Program-made: the position numbers and the translations under genes
Notes under the pieces: generated by a model
Databases searched by the model: none
Seen by the model: only the letters and a program-made list of their open reading frames with translations
What the model was told of the DNA's origin: nothing
Shown: positions 27,122 through 35,713 of the stretch, piece by piece
How the letters are laid out: the number at the start of each line of letters is the position of its first letter
Position numbering within the stretch: position 1 is the stretch's first letter
DNA from: Pelomonas sp. Root1237
Lineage (GTDB): Bacteria > Pseudomonadota > Gammaproteobacteria > Burkholderiales > Burkholderiaceae_C
Direction: 5' to 3'
Assembly (NCBI RefSeq): GCF_001425055.1
Contig: NZ_LMDK01000017.1
Location: 383,502 to 447,501, forward strand
Length of the DNA stretch: 64,000 nt

Positions 27122-28300
27122 ATGATCGACACCCCCGCCCGCACCCGCTGGGCCATCGTTCTGCTGCTGTGCGCCTGCGGCGTGCTGGCCGGCGGCCAGT
27201 TCGCCAAGATTTCCATCGAGTTCACGCGGCTGCAGGCGGTCTACAACGCCTCGCCCGCCGGCATGGGCTTGCTGCTGTCGACCGTCGGCGTGGTGGGCCT
27301 GCTGTGCGGCGTCGTGGCGGGTTGGCTCGCGCCGCGGGTGGGCTATCGCCGCCTGCTGCTGATCGGCCTGAGCGGCGGCGCCTTGCTGTCGGCTCTGCAA
27401 GCGTTGCTGCCGCCTTTCGGCCTGTTCTGGGCCAGCCGTGTGCCCGAAGGCGCGGCCCATCTGGCCATCATGGTAGCCACGCCGACGCTGCTGATCCACG
27501 CCTGCGCGCCGCCACACCGCACCGCCGTCATGGGCCTGTGGGCCACGGTGGTGGGCCTGGCCTTCGCCGTGCTGGCCGGGCTGGATCGCCTGCTGCCCCA
27601 GGGCCTGGCGCCGCGCGAGGCCCTCGCAGGGCATGCAATGTTGCTGGCCCTGGCGGCGCTGGCGGTGCGGCTGTGGGTGGCCGACGTCCGTGCGGCGCCC
27701 GTGCCGGTCATGGCGGGCGCGCGAGCCGGTGTGCTGGCCCTGCACCGTGAGGTCTATGCCGACCTGCGCACCGCGCTGCCCGGCCTGGCGTTCTTCTTCT
27801 ATGCCTTCCCGACGATCGCGCTGATCACCTTCGTGCCCCGCTTCAGCGGCCAGGGTCAGGGCGGTTTTCACACGGTGCTGCCGCTGATGGCCACGGCGGG
27901 CACGCTGGCGGCAGGATGGGCCGCGCGGCGCTTCGAGGGCGGCTTGAAGCTGGTGCGCCTGGCGTACCTGGCTTTTGGCGCCGCGGCACTGGCGCTGACC
28001 GGAGCGGCGCTCGTGGGCGCACCCACCGAGGCGCTGGCACTGCTGACGTTGACCTGCGCCGGCCTGGGCGGCGGCGCCGCGTCCACATTGATCCCGCAGC
28101 TCAACCCCACCCCGGCCCAGCAGGCTCGCGCTTCCGGCGTGCTGGTGCAACTGGGCAACCTGGGCTCGGTCAGTGGCCCGCCGCTGTTCGCGGCGCTGGC
28201 GGATCGCTTCGGCCTGGTGGGCCTGGCCGGCCTTGCTGCTTTGACGGCCACCGTGGCGTTGCTGGTGCTGGGGCGGCTGGGTACGCGACTCGAGGGCTGA
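27122..28300 (+). CDS. MFS transporter
   Basis: 392 residues with about 12 transmembrane spans starting at WAIVLLLCACGVLAGG. The loop after helix 2 has GWLAPRVGYRRLLLIGLSGG, the MFS motif A position, and a second half starts near residue 200 (LPGLAFFFYAFPTIALITFVPRF). Size and topology suggest a drug/metabolite exporter of the DHA or CynX type, but the substrate cannot be assigned. The start is the ATG directly after CCCTC, without a strong ribosome-binding site. Confidence 0.85.
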   Translation: MIDTPARTRWAIVLLLCACGVLAGGQFAKISIEFTRLQAVYNASPAGMGLLLSTVGVVGLLCGVVAGWLAPRVGYRRLLLIGLSGGALLSALQALLPPFGLFWASRVPEGAAHLAIMVATPTLLIHACAPPHRTAVMGLWATVVGLAFAVLAGLDRLLPQGLAPREALAGHAMLLALAALAVRLWVADVRAAPVPVMAGARAGVLALHREVYADLRTALPGLAFFFYAFPTIALITFVPRFSGQGQGGFHTVLPLMATAGTLAAGWAARRFEGGLKLVRLAYLAFGAAALALTGAALVGAPTEALALLTLTCAGLGGGAASTLIPQLNPTPAQQARASGVLVQLGNLGSVSGPPLFAALADRFGLVGLAGLAALTATVALLVLGRLGTRLEG

Positions 28301-28419
28301 CGACCCAGGAAGTTGCGTCAAGTTTCACGCACTCTTCGCGCAAACCCTAGCCCCACTTCGCCACCGCCGTGAGCTGCGCGGCCGCGCTGGCATGGTGTTA
28401 TTCCTGTTTTGCATGACCC

Positions 28420-28468
28420 CCACCGATCCCGGTGGTTACGGCGTGATTACATTGGATTCGACAATCCA
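28420..28468. promoter_or_regulatory. Two inverted repeats in the pckG leader region
   Basis: CCACCG-ATCC-CGGTGG (28420-28435) and TGGATT-CGAC-AATCCA (28453-28468) are perfect short palindromes spaced 33 bp centre to centre, 75-120 bp before pckG. They may be regulator sites for this gluconeogenic gene. The rest of 28301-28542 holds no gene that I can see. Confidence 0.35.
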
Positions 28469-28542
28469 CCTCCTCAGGTTCGGTGTGCTTGGGCCAGCTC
28501 GCCAGCTGCCCCAAACACATTCCCATGATTGGAGCTTTCGCC

Positions 28543-30429
28543 ATGAACCAACCCGCCATGCAGGGGCTGCGGCTGAACCTGCCCGCCTATGTCAAAAACG
28601 CCCGGCTGATTGCCTGGGTGGCCGAGATCGCCGCCCTCACGGAGGCCGCCGACGTCTATTGGTGCGACGGCAGCGCCGACGAATACCAGCGGCTGTGCGA
28701 TCAGCTCGTCGCCGCCGGTACCTTCAAGAAACTCAACCCCGCGCTGCGCCCTGGCAGCTACCTGGCCAACTCCGACCCCAGCGACGTCGCCCGCGTCGAG
28801 GACCGCACCTTCATCTGCTCCGCGAAGAAGGAAGACGCCGGCCCGACCAACAACTGGATGGCCCCAGCCGAGATGCGCAGTTTGCTGCAGACCGGTCAAG
28901 CTGACGGAACCCCGGCCCTCTTCAAGGGCTGTATGCGCGGCCGCACGCTCTATGTGGTGCCCTTCAGCATGGGGCCGCTGGGCAGCCCGATCGCCCACAT
29001 CGGCGTGGAACTGAGCGACAGCCCCTACGTCGCAGTCAACATGCGCACCATGACGCGCATGGGCCGCGCCGTCATCGAGCTGCTGGGCACGGATGGCGAC
29101 TTCGTGCCTTGCGTGCACACCGTGGGCGCACCGCTGGCAGAAGGCCAGGCCGATGTGAGCTGGCCCTGCAACAAGACCAAGTACATCGTCCATTTCCCTG
29201 AAACGCGCGAGATCTGGAGCTATGGCTCGGGTTACGGCGGCAACGCGCTGCTGGGCAAGAAGTGCTTCGCGCTGCGTATCGCGTCCACCATGGGCCGCGA
29301 CCAAGGCTGGCTGGCCGAGCACATGCTGGTGCTGGGCGTGGAGAACCCGCAAGGCAAGAAGTACCACGTCGCAGCCGCCTTCCCGAGCGCCTGCGGCAAG
29401 ACCAACTTCGCCATGCTGATCCCGCCCGCCGCCTTCGACGGCTGGAAGATCACCACCATCGGCGACGACATCGCCTGGATCAAGCCGGGCGCCGATGGCC
29501 GCCTGTACGCGATCAACCCCGAGGCCGGCTATTTCGGTGTCGCCCCGGGCACCAACTCGCATACCAACCCCAACTGCATGGACAGCCTGGAGCGCGACGT
29601 GATCTTCACGAACGTGGCGCTGACCGACGACGGCGACGTCTGGTGGGAAGGCATGACGGACACACCGCCCGCCCACGCCATCGACTGGCAGGGCAAGGAC
29701 TGGACGCCCGCGATCGCCAAGGAAACCGGCGCCAAGGCCGCTCACCCGAACGCCCGCTTCACCGTGGCGGCGACCAACAACCCGGCGCTGGACGCCAACT
29801 GGGACAACCCCGCCGGTGTCGCCATCGACGCCTTCATCTTCGGCGGCCGCCGCTCCACCACGGTGCCGCTGGTGACCGAGGCCCGCGACTGGACCGAGGG
29901 CGTCTACATGGCCGCGACCATGGGCAGCGAGACCACCGCCGCCGCCGCCGGCCAGCAGGGCATCGTGCGCCGCGACCCTTTCGCCATGCTGCCCTTCATG
30001 GGCTACAACATGGCCGACTACTTCCAGCACTGGCTGGACCTGGGCGCCAAGCTTGAAGCCTCGGGCGCCAAGCTGCCCGCCATCTACTGCGTCAACTGGT
30101 TCCGCAAGGGTGCCGACGGCAAGTTCGTCTGGCCCGGCTACGGCGAGAACATGCGCGTGCTGAAGTGGATGCTGGACCGCCTGGAAGGCACTGGCGGCGG
30201 CCAGGAGCATGTGTTTGGCGTGACGCCCGGCTACACCGACCTGAACTGGGATGGCCTGGACTTCTCGCCGGAGAAGTTCGACACCGTCACCCGCATCGAC
30301 GCGGCCGAATGGCAGGCCGAGATGAAGCTGCACGACGAACTGTTCGCCCAACTCGCCTTCCACCTGCCCGCCGCGCTGCCGGCCGTCAAGGCGCGCATCG
30401 AAGAGCGCCTCGCGAAAGAGGCGGGCTGA
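28543..30429 (+). CDS. pckG: Phosphoenolpyruvate carboxykinase (GTP)
   Basis: Converts oxaloacetate and GTP to PEP, the entry step of gluconeogenesis. 628 residues from the ATG at 28543, with GGAG 8 nt upstream. [16 protein letters not shown] holds the P-loop and the reactive Cys of the GTP-type enzyme. WCDGSADEY near the N-terminus, [31 protein letters not shown] and [19 protein letters not shown] segments match the family. A strong terminator follows directly. Together with malate synthase G and the glp genes it fits growth on C2 and C3 compounds. Confidence 0.96.
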   Translation: MNQPAMQGLRLNLPAYVKNARLIAWVAEIAALTEAADVYWCDGSADEYQRLCDQLVAAGTFKKLNPALRPGSYLANSDPSDVARVEDRTFICSAKKEDAGPTNNWMAPAEMRSLLQTGQADGTPALFKGCMRGRTLYVVPFSMGPLGSPIAHIGVELSDSPYVAVNMRTMTRMGRAVIELLGTDGDFVPCVHTVGAPLAEGQADVSWPCNKTKYIVHFPETREIWSYGSGYGGNALLGKKCFALRIASTMGRDQGWLAEHMLVLGVENPQGKKYHVAAAFPSACGKTNFAMLIPPAAFDGWKITTIGDDIAWIKPGADGRLYAINPEAGYFGVAPGTNSHTNPNCMDSLERDVIFTNVALTDDGDVWWEGMTDTPPAHAIDWQGKDWTPAIAKETGAKAAHPNARFTVAATNNPALDANWDNPAGVAIDAFIFGGRRSTTVPLVTEARDWTEGVYMAATMGSETTAAAAGQQGIVRRDPFAMLPFMGYNMADYFQHWLDLGAKLEASGAKLPAIYCVNWFRKGADGKFVWPGYGENMRVLKWMLDRLEGTGGGQEHVFGVTPGYTDLNWDGLDFSPEKFDTVTRIDAAEWQAEMKLHDELFAQLAFHLPAALPAVKARIEERLAKEAG

Positions 30430-30455
30430 CCGTTTCTCTTCGGCAGCATCAGCAT

Positions 30456-30480
30456 GGGCGCCTTCGGGCGCCCGTTTTTT
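30456..30480 (+). terminator. Rho-independent terminator of pckG
   Basis: A perfect 7-bp stem GGGCGCC/GGCGCCC closes a TTCG tetraloop and is followed by G and six T residues, 26 nt after the pckG stop. Its T-tract touches the end of the convergent small membrane-protein gene. Confidence 0.93.
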
Positions 30481-30697
30481 ATCGCCGGCTGCCGAACACC
30501 AGCAGCAAGCCGCCGATGGCGATGGCGCCCACGCCCAGCCATACCGGCACATTGACCGTTTCCTTCTCCTTGGCCGAGACCTCCAGCGAGCCGAGCTTCA
30601 CGACGGTCTTGTCCTTGGTGTAGCTGAAGCCGCCCATCGCGAGGCTGGCCGCGCCGATGACGAGCAGCAGGATGGCAATGATCTTGGTGGCACCCAT
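30479..30697 (-). CDS. Small two-helix membrane protein, paralogue 1
   Basis: 72 residues from the ATG at 30697. Helix 1 is KIIAILLLVIGAASLAMGG and helix 2 is VPVWLGVGAIAIGGLLLVFG. Between them lies a short polar loop FSYTKDKTVVKLGSLEVSAKEKE, followed by a basic C-terminus. The function is unknown to me. It is 54/72 identical by my count to the protein at 33520-33738. The two genes lie 3 kb apart on the same strand, so this is a local duplication. A longer upstream reading of this frame overlaps the beta-helix gene and is not supported. Confidence 0.85.
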   Translation of the reverse strand: MGATKIIAILLLVIGAASLAMGGFSYTKDKTVVKLGSLEVSAKEKETVNVPVWLGVGAIAIGGLLLVFGSRR

Positions 30698-30795
30698 GGC
30701 GCTCTCCTTGGTTTGAGATGGGCCCAGGCTAAGGTCGGCAGCATGTGACAAACAGTGTCCGACAGCGCGATGCACTGTCGGACGATGCCGACACC

Positions 30796-32532
30796 TCAGG
30801 GATAGTCCTTCAGCGTCGCCGTATTGCTGCCGCCCTTGCAGCGCGCCGGGTCGCCCGCGTCGTTGATGACGCGCTCGATGCTGCCCTTGTCCACCAGGCA
30901 GACGGTGATCATGTGGCGCAAGCGCACGCCGGGCGCTTTTGTTGGATTTGGCACCTCGAAGGCGCGGTCCAGCACAACGTCGGGCTTCAGGAAGACGCTG
31001 TAGGCGCCCAGGCCCCAGGCCTCGTGGCGTGTCACCGTGTCGACCACCTTGTACGCCGCGTAGCCACGACCGGTCGGGCTCGTCCACTGGCTTTGCGTCG
31101 GCGGGTCGTAGGGGATCTCGGACTGGTAGAAGTAGACGCGCCCGCCATTGCCCTGCCAGACGACTTGCTCCTTCTGGAAGTGCTCGACAAAAAGGCCATA
31201 GATGGTCACGTCCTTGCCGTTGACCCACAGGCCGTGGGCGGACGGGTTGCTGGTCCAGCCGACACCCTCGCCATGGTCAGCGCGCCAGATCCAGGTGTGG
31301 TCGACCAGGGTGTCATGGGCGTTGATGCGCAAGGCCGTGTCCACCTGCCCGGCCGCCGCGCCGCCGATGCGGAAGAACAGGTCGTGCAGCACGATGGGGT
31401 CGGCTTTGTGACGCTTCCTTGAGCCGGCCGGCGCCACCTCCATCAGCACGCCAGAGTCCTGCTTGCCGGCGTCGAGGAACAGGCCCGCGATCGTCAGCCC
31501 GTCCATGTCCGCCGTCTTCACCAGCGGCTGGCCGTTGTCCGAGCGCAGCGTCGGGAAGCCGATGCCCAGCACCACCGTGCCGGAACGCTTCACCTGCAGC
31601 GTCTGCGTCAACAGGTACTCACCCGGCGTGAACAGCAGGTGCTTGCCGGCGGCCAGCTGGGCGTTCAGCGTCGCCGCTGTGTCGCCGGGTTTGGCGATGA
31701 AGAACTGGCCGATGGGCAGCGTCTTGCCGGGCGCCACGGCGCCATTCGCCCACGAGATGCCCGCGCTGTCGCGCCGCAAGGCAGGCACTCGCACGGCGTA
31801 CTGCCCCTTGGCATCGATGAAGAGCCAGGGCTTCTCGCGCACCAGCGGCGTCTTCGCAATCTTGGTGAAGCGCTGGCCCGGCGTCGGAAATTCGCCGTCG
31901 GGTGCGCCAGCCACGCCGACGAAAACCATGTTCCAGTTCGAACCCGTCCAGCGGCCCCACTGGCTGTTGCGCGAGATCCATTGCTGCTGCGTGGCCGAGT
32001 TGACCTGGCCATCCACCAGCACGTCCGAGAACCAGCCGCCGCTGGCCCAGCCCTTGTTCTGGTTCAGGCGGATGTTGCCGCGCACATGCATGCGCCGGAA
32101 CGGGATGGCCTGAGACACAGCCCATTGCATGGTGTTGTCGCCGATGCCCAGCGTCGGCGTCACCGAGAAGTTCTCGGCACCGCGCCAGAAGTTCTGCGTC
32201 GCGTTGTCGCCATCCAGGAAGGCCGTTGAGCGCAGGTCGCCGATGACGTGGACGTCGTCGGGATGCTCGCCCAGGCCCAGCACATGCGTGTAGAAGCCCA
32301 CCGGAATGCGCAAGTCCTGGTAGGTGCCCGGCTTGAGCAGGACGGCGTCGCGGCGCGGGCCGAAATGGTTGGGCTGCTGGGCGGCGTAGATGCCGTCGAT
32401 CAGCGCCTGCAGGCCCGGCGTCGCCGGGTCGACGACATGCACGTTGGGGCCGAAGTCCGGCACCTCAGCCGCCAGAGCCGGAGCCGCCAACCCCACGGCC
32501 AGCACGGCCACCATCGCTCGCTTGCACTGCAT
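30796..32532 (-). CDS. Exported pectate-lyase-like beta-helix protein
   Basis: 578 residues. The signal peptide is MQCKRAMVAVLAVGLAAPALA. The pattern LQALIDGIYAAQ, AVLLKPGTYQDLRIPVGFYTHVLGLG and later GHLLFTPGEYLLTQTLQVKRSG marks two beta-helix halves. The arrangement resembles GH55-type and related proteins often labelled adenylyl cyclase or coagulation factor 5/8 proteins. Acidic residues in HTWIWRADHGEGVGW could be catalytic. It is a candidate extracellular glucanase or polysaccharide-active enzyme, not proven. A LacI-type operator lies 36 bp upstream, which supports sugar-controlled expression. GAGGAAGAG precedes the ATG. Confidence 0.8.
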   Translation of the reverse strand: MQCKRAMVAVLAVGLAAPALAAEVPDFGPNVHVVDPATPGLQALIDGIYAAQQPNHFGPRRDAVLLKPGTYQDLRIPVGFYTHVLGLGEHPDDVHVIGDLRSTAFLDGDNATQNFWRGAENFSVTPTLGIGDNTMQWAVSQAIPFRRMHVRGNIRLNQNKGWASGGWFSDVLVDGQVNSATQQQWISRNSQWGRWTGSNWNMVFVGVAGAPDGEFPTPGQRFTKIAKTPLVREKPWLFIDAKGQYAVRVPALRRDSAGISWANGAVAPGKTLPIGQFFIAKPGDTAATLNAQLAAGKHLLFTPGEYLLTQTLQVKRSGTVVLGIGFPTLRSDNGQPLVKTADMDGLTIAGLFLDAGKQDSGVLMEVAPAGSRKRHKADPIVLHDLFFRIGGAAAGQVDTALRINAHDTLVDHTWIWRADHGEGVGWTSNPSAHGLWVNGKDVTIYGLFVEHFQKEQVVWQGNGGRVYFYQSEIPYDPPTQSQWTSPTGRGYAAYKVVDTVTRHEAWGLGAYSVFLKPDVVLDRAFEVPNPTKAPGVRLRHMITVCLVDKGSIERVINDAGDPARCKGGSNTATLKDYP

Positions 32533-32567
32533 GTCTCTTCCTCGCCAGGTCTCTGGTTGTTGATGAT

Positions 32568-32581
32568 TGGAATCGGTTCCA
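32568..32581. promoter_or_regulatory. LacI-family operator upstream of the beta-helix gene
   Basis: TGGAATCGGTTCCA fits the LacI/GalR consensus TGNAANCGNTTNCA with a central CG, 36 bp before the start codon. The natural reading is repression by a sugar-responsive LacI protein. The LacI gene at 17666-18664 is one candidate binder. Confidence 0.6.
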
Positions 32582-32690
32582 CTTCCCGTATTGGATCATG
32601 TCCAGGCCACCTGGTCTTCCGGGTTGCTGAGGCGGCAGGCGGCGCACAATGGCGGCACTTGAGCAGCCTGCAACCAGGCGAGGAGGCCAG

Positions 32691-32981
32691 ATGAGCCAGG
32701 GCTTCGGTCACGAATTGCCGTCACGGCACAACCAGCAGGAGCACCGCCAGGTGTCCCGCTACCTGATCGTCATCGCGTCAAGCGGCGGCCCGGTCGCCAA
32801 GCTCTTTCTGGACAGCCGTGAGCAGGTCGGCGAATTCGATGCCAGCACCGAAGAGGTCGCCGTCATGACGCGCAACGCGTCGTCGTCGACGGGCGCTTCG
32901 GGCCCCGAATGGAACAAGGCCCTCGCCGGCCACAGCGCCGAGGAGCGCGCGGCCGCGACGGTCTATCTGCTCGACGTCTAG
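32691..32981 (+). CDS. Hypothetical protein, 96 aa
   Basis: A strong GAGGAGG lies 4 nt before the ATG at 32691 (MSQGFGHELPSRHNQQEHR). No signal peptide or membrane segment. A central hydrophobic strand (YLIVIASSGGPVAKLFL) and an acidic C-terminal half (ASTEEVAVMTRNA, ALAGHSAEERAAATVYLLDV) suggest a small globular cytoplasmic protein. I do not recognise it. Its stop overlaps the stop of the convergent DUF924 gene (CTAG shared). Confidence 0.7.
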   Translation: MSQGFGHELPSRHNQQEHRQVSRYLIVIASSGGPVAKLFLDSREQVGEFDASTEEVAVMTRNASSSTGASGPEWNKALAGHSAEERAAATVYLLDV

Positions 32982-33523
32982 AAGCTCGATCCCGGCTGCT
33001 TCAGGAAGGCTTCTTCCTCGGCCGTCGACGCGCGGCCAAGGATGGTGTTGCGGTGCGGGTAGCGCCCGAAACGGTCGATGATGGCCTTGTGCTTGAGCTC
33101 GAAGTCGTGCGTGCCTTGCGGCGCGCGTTCCTTCATCAGCGGCTCGCCCGCCGCGTGGATGGCGGCGGATTCGCTGTGCATATAGGGCATGAAGAGGAAG
33201 GCGCGCTGCTCGACCGGCAGGGCCAGGTCGGCACCGGCAGCGACGGCCTCCTGCGCCAGCGCGAGGGCCAGCGGATCGGCCGCGAAGGCGCCGGGCGTGC
33301 CGCGGTGGATGTTGCGGGCGAACTGGTCCAGCACGATGACCTCGGCGAGCCGACCTTCGGGCACCGCGCGCCAGGCAAAGAGTTCGCAGCGCTTGGCCTG
33401 TTCGTGCAGGGCGCCGAAGCGCGTGCGGACCTGCTCGTCGAAAGCGGTGTCCACCGTCCACCACTGCGCAGGCTTGATCTCCTGGAACCAGAAGCGAAGG
33501 ATGTCGTCAGGCGTGGCCCTCAT
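32978..33523 (-). CDS. DUF924 family protein
   Basis: 181 residues from the ATG at 33523 (MRATPDDILRFWFQE). RFWFQEIKPAQWW, VIVLDQFARNIHRGTPGAFAADPLA, FLFMPYMHSE and RYPHRNTILGRASTAEEEAFL are the diagnostic motifs of this TPR-like, cytoplasmic family of unknown function. Its start overlaps the stop of the small membrane protein gene upstream (ATGA), so the two are probably co-translated. Confidence 0.92.
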   Translation of the reverse strand: MRATPDDILRFWFQEIKPAQWWTVDTAFDEQVRTRFGALHEQAKRCELFAWRAVPEGRLAEVIVLDQFARNIHRGTPGAFAADPLALALAQEAVAAGADLALPVEQRAFLFMPYMHSESAAIHAAGEPLMKERAPQGTHDFELKHKAIIDRFGRYPHRNTILGRASTAEEEAFLKQPGSSF

Positions 33524-33738
33524 TTGCGCCCGCCAAACACCAGCAGCAAGCCGCCGACCGCAATCGCGCCCACGCCCAGCCACACCGGCAGATTGACTTC
33601 CTCCTTCTGCTTGGCCGACAGCTCCAGCGGCCCGAGCTTCACGACGGTGCTGTCCTTGGTGTAGCTGAAACCGCCAGTGGCCAGGCTGGCGGCGCCGGCG
33701 ATGAGGAGGAGTACGCCGACGATCTTGGCGAAGTTCAT
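33520..33738 (-). CDS. Small two-helix membrane protein, paralogue 2
   Basis: 72 residues, same design as its paralogue at 30479-30697: helix 1 KIVGVLLLIAGAASLATGG, conserved FSYTKD-TVVKLG-LE-SAK loop, helix 2 VPVWLGVGAIAVGGLLLVFG-like, and a basic end. The loop and helix 2 are almost unchanged, so they are likely the functional part. It overlaps the DUF924 start by 4 nt. The function is unknown. Confidence 0.85.
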   Translation of the reverse strand: MNFAKIVGVLLLIAGAASLATGGFSYTKDSTVVKLGPLELSAKQKEEVNLPVWLGVGAIAVGGLLLVFGGRK

Positions 33739-33777
33739 AACAGGGCTTCCATGGGGTGAAGACCCAAGCTTAGAGCC

Positions 33778-34665
33778 TCACCACGCGTAGCTCGCCCCCA
33801 GCAACCCGTAGTTCACGCCTCCCTGGGGCCCGCGGCTGCGGCCGACGCCTGGCGTGACGGTCCAGCCGGCCCCCGCGGCGATGGCTGCCTTCATCTGCAC
33901 GCTGCGCAGGTTGCCGCCATCGTGCAGCCGGTCCTGCATCACCTCGCCGTTCAGCGCCACGCGCTCGCTGACGCGGTAGGTGGCGCCGAGCTGGTGGCTG
34001 CGGTCCAGCGCCGCCTCGTCGCGGTTGATGGCCGTCACGCGATTGCCCAGCAGCGGCACACCGGCCAGCAGGCCGCCGCTGTTCGTCGCTTGCGTCGTGC
34101 TCGTCGTGTAGCGGTTGCGCATGACGGCGCCGTAGACGCTCAGGCGCGGCGTGACCGCCACCGCGCCGTGCACGCCCACGCCATGGCCCCGCAGGCGCTG
34201 CTCGACCGGCGTGGCCGCGCCGCCGCTTGACGCCACCGTGCCCCGCGCACGGGCGCTGCGCTTCACCGCATCGATACCGACGTTGACGCCCTCCGCCGGC
34301 CGCCAGTCCACCGCTGTAGCCAGGTCCGTCTGGCGCAGGCGCTCACCGTCGCGGCGCTGGCTGGCGTTCACACTGGCCTGCCAGGCCTTGCCGGCCACGC
34401 CACCACCGACCGCGACCTGCCGGGGCTTGACGCTGTTGCCACTGGCCAGGTCGTGGCTGCGCGACTGGCCGGCGCCCAGTTGCACCCAGGCGCGCTCACC
34501 CACGGGCAGGCTGACCGCCGCCGCCGCGCTCTGATTGCGCTGGCCATCGCGCTGCACGGCGAGGTTGACGGCGCGTTTGTCGGCATTCGGTGCCACCTCC
34601 TCGGCGTGGACCATGCCGGCCAGCATCAGGGCGGTGGCAATGAGGCAGAGTTTGGACGTGTTCAT
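33778..34665 (-). CDS. Exported beta-rich protein, probable outer-membrane barrel
   Basis: 295 residues from the ATG at 34665, with signal peptide MNTSKLCLIATALMLAGMVHA. The mature part alternates polar and hydrophobic residues in strand-like segments (RAWVQLGAGQSRS, RQVAVGGGVAGKAWQASVNASQR, LSVYGAVMRNRYTT, HQLGATYRVSERVALNGEVM) and ends YGLLGASYAW with a terminal aromatic, as in outer-membrane beta-barrels. I do not recognise the family. Confidence 0.72.
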   Translation of the reverse strand: MNTSKLCLIATALMLAGMVHAEEVAPNADKRAVNLAVQRDGQRNQSAAAAVSLPVGERAWVQLGAGQSRSHDLASGNSVKPRQVAVGGGVAGKAWQASVNASQRRDGERLRQTDLATAVDWRPAEGVNVGIDAVKRSARARGTVASSGGAATPVEQRLRGHGVGVHGAVAVTPRLSVYGAVMRNRYTTSTTQATNSGGLLAGVPLLGNRVTAINRDEAALDRSHQLGATYRVSERVALNGEVMQDRLHDGGNLRSVQMKAAIAAGAGWTVTPGVGRSRGPQGGVNYGLLGASYAW

Positions 34666-34798
34666 GAGCGGGCTCCGTTGGATATCGAGTGCTGCGGGAC
34701 GCTTCGGTCCCTCAACCCGACAACGCCGCCCGCGGCACAAAACTTCCCCGCCCAGATGTAAGCAGGCGCAGCCCACCGCATACTTGCTCCAACTACCC

Positions 34799-35710
34799 AT
34801 GAGGCCTGCCGTGCCCGATCCCGCTCCGGACAGCAGCATCGACGCCGTCGCCCAGGCCCTTCAGGCCCAGGCCTATCTGCCCTCGCGCGAGCTGGCGACA
34901 GCCGCCTTCCTCGCGCTGCGCCTGTCGCGGCCCTTGCTGCTGGAAGGCGCGCCGGGCACCGGCAAGACGGCCATTGCCGCGGCACTCGCCACGGCCCTCG
35001 GCCGGCCGTTGATCCGCCTGCAGTGCTACGAAGGCCTGGACCTGGCCGCGGCCGCCTACGAGTGGAACTACGCGCGGCAGATGCTGGAGATCCGCCTCGC
35101 GCAGGCACACGAACGTGAGCGCACGGCCGACGAACTCTTTGCGCGCCGCTTCCTTATCGAACGCCCGCTGCTGCAGGCGCTGACGACAACCCCGGCGCCC
35201 GTGCTGCTCATCGACGAGCTGGACCGCGCCGACGCGCCCTTCGAAGCCTTTCTGCTGGAGTTCCTGGCCGACTTCCAGATCACCATCCCCGAACTCGGCA
35301 CCCTCACGGCCGCCACACCACCGCTGGTCATCCTCACCAGCAATCGCAGCCGCGAGGTCCACGACGCCGTCAAGCGCCGTTGCCTCTATCACTGGGTGGA
35401 CTTTCCCGATGCCGCGCGCGAGCTCGCCATCGTCAGCGCGCGCCTGCCGCAGATCGAGCGGCGGCTCGCCGCGCAGGTCGTCGCCTTTGTGCAGGGCCTG
35501 CGCCAGCTCGACCTCTACAAGCTGCCCGGCCTGGCCGAGACGCTGGACTGGTCGCGTGCCCTGATCGAACTGAACGCCGTCAGCCTGGACCCGGCCACGG
35601 TGCAGTCGACCTTGGGCGTGCTGCTGAAATACCAGGACGACATCGCCCGCGTGCAGGGGAGCGAGGCCGCAAGGCTGCTTGCAGAACTGCGGCAGAGCGT
35701 CGAGGGCTGA
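34799..35710 (+). CDS. coxD: MoxR/CoxD-type AAA+ ATPase
   Basis: 303 residues from the ATG at 34799. Walker A is EGAPGTGKTAIAAAL and Walker B is PVLLIDELDRAD; ILTSNRSREVHDAVKRRCLYHW carries sensor and arginine-finger residues. In carbon monoxide dehydrogenase clusters CoxD works with the VWA protein CoxE as a chaperone for insertion of the active-site sulfur and copper. Here coxE follows within a few bases and a CoxG-like protein lies 2 kb downstream, but no CO dehydrogenase subunit genes are in the window. The partner hydroxylase is therefore unknown. Confidence 0.87.
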   Translation: MRPAVPDPAPDSSIDAVAQALQAQAYLPSRELATAAFLALRLSRPLLLEGAPGTGKTAIAAALATALGRPLIRLQCYEGLDLAAAAYEWNYARQMLEIRLAQAHERERTADELFARRFLIERPLLQALTTTPAPVLLIDELDRADAPFEAFLLEFLADFQITIPELGTLTAATPPLVILTSNRSREVHDAVKRRCLYHWVDFPDAARELAIVSARLPQIERRLAAQVVAFVQGLRQLDLYKLPGLAETLDWSRALIELNAVSLDPATVQSTLGVLLKYQDDIARVQGSEAARLLAELRQSVEG

Positions 35711-35713
35711 GCC

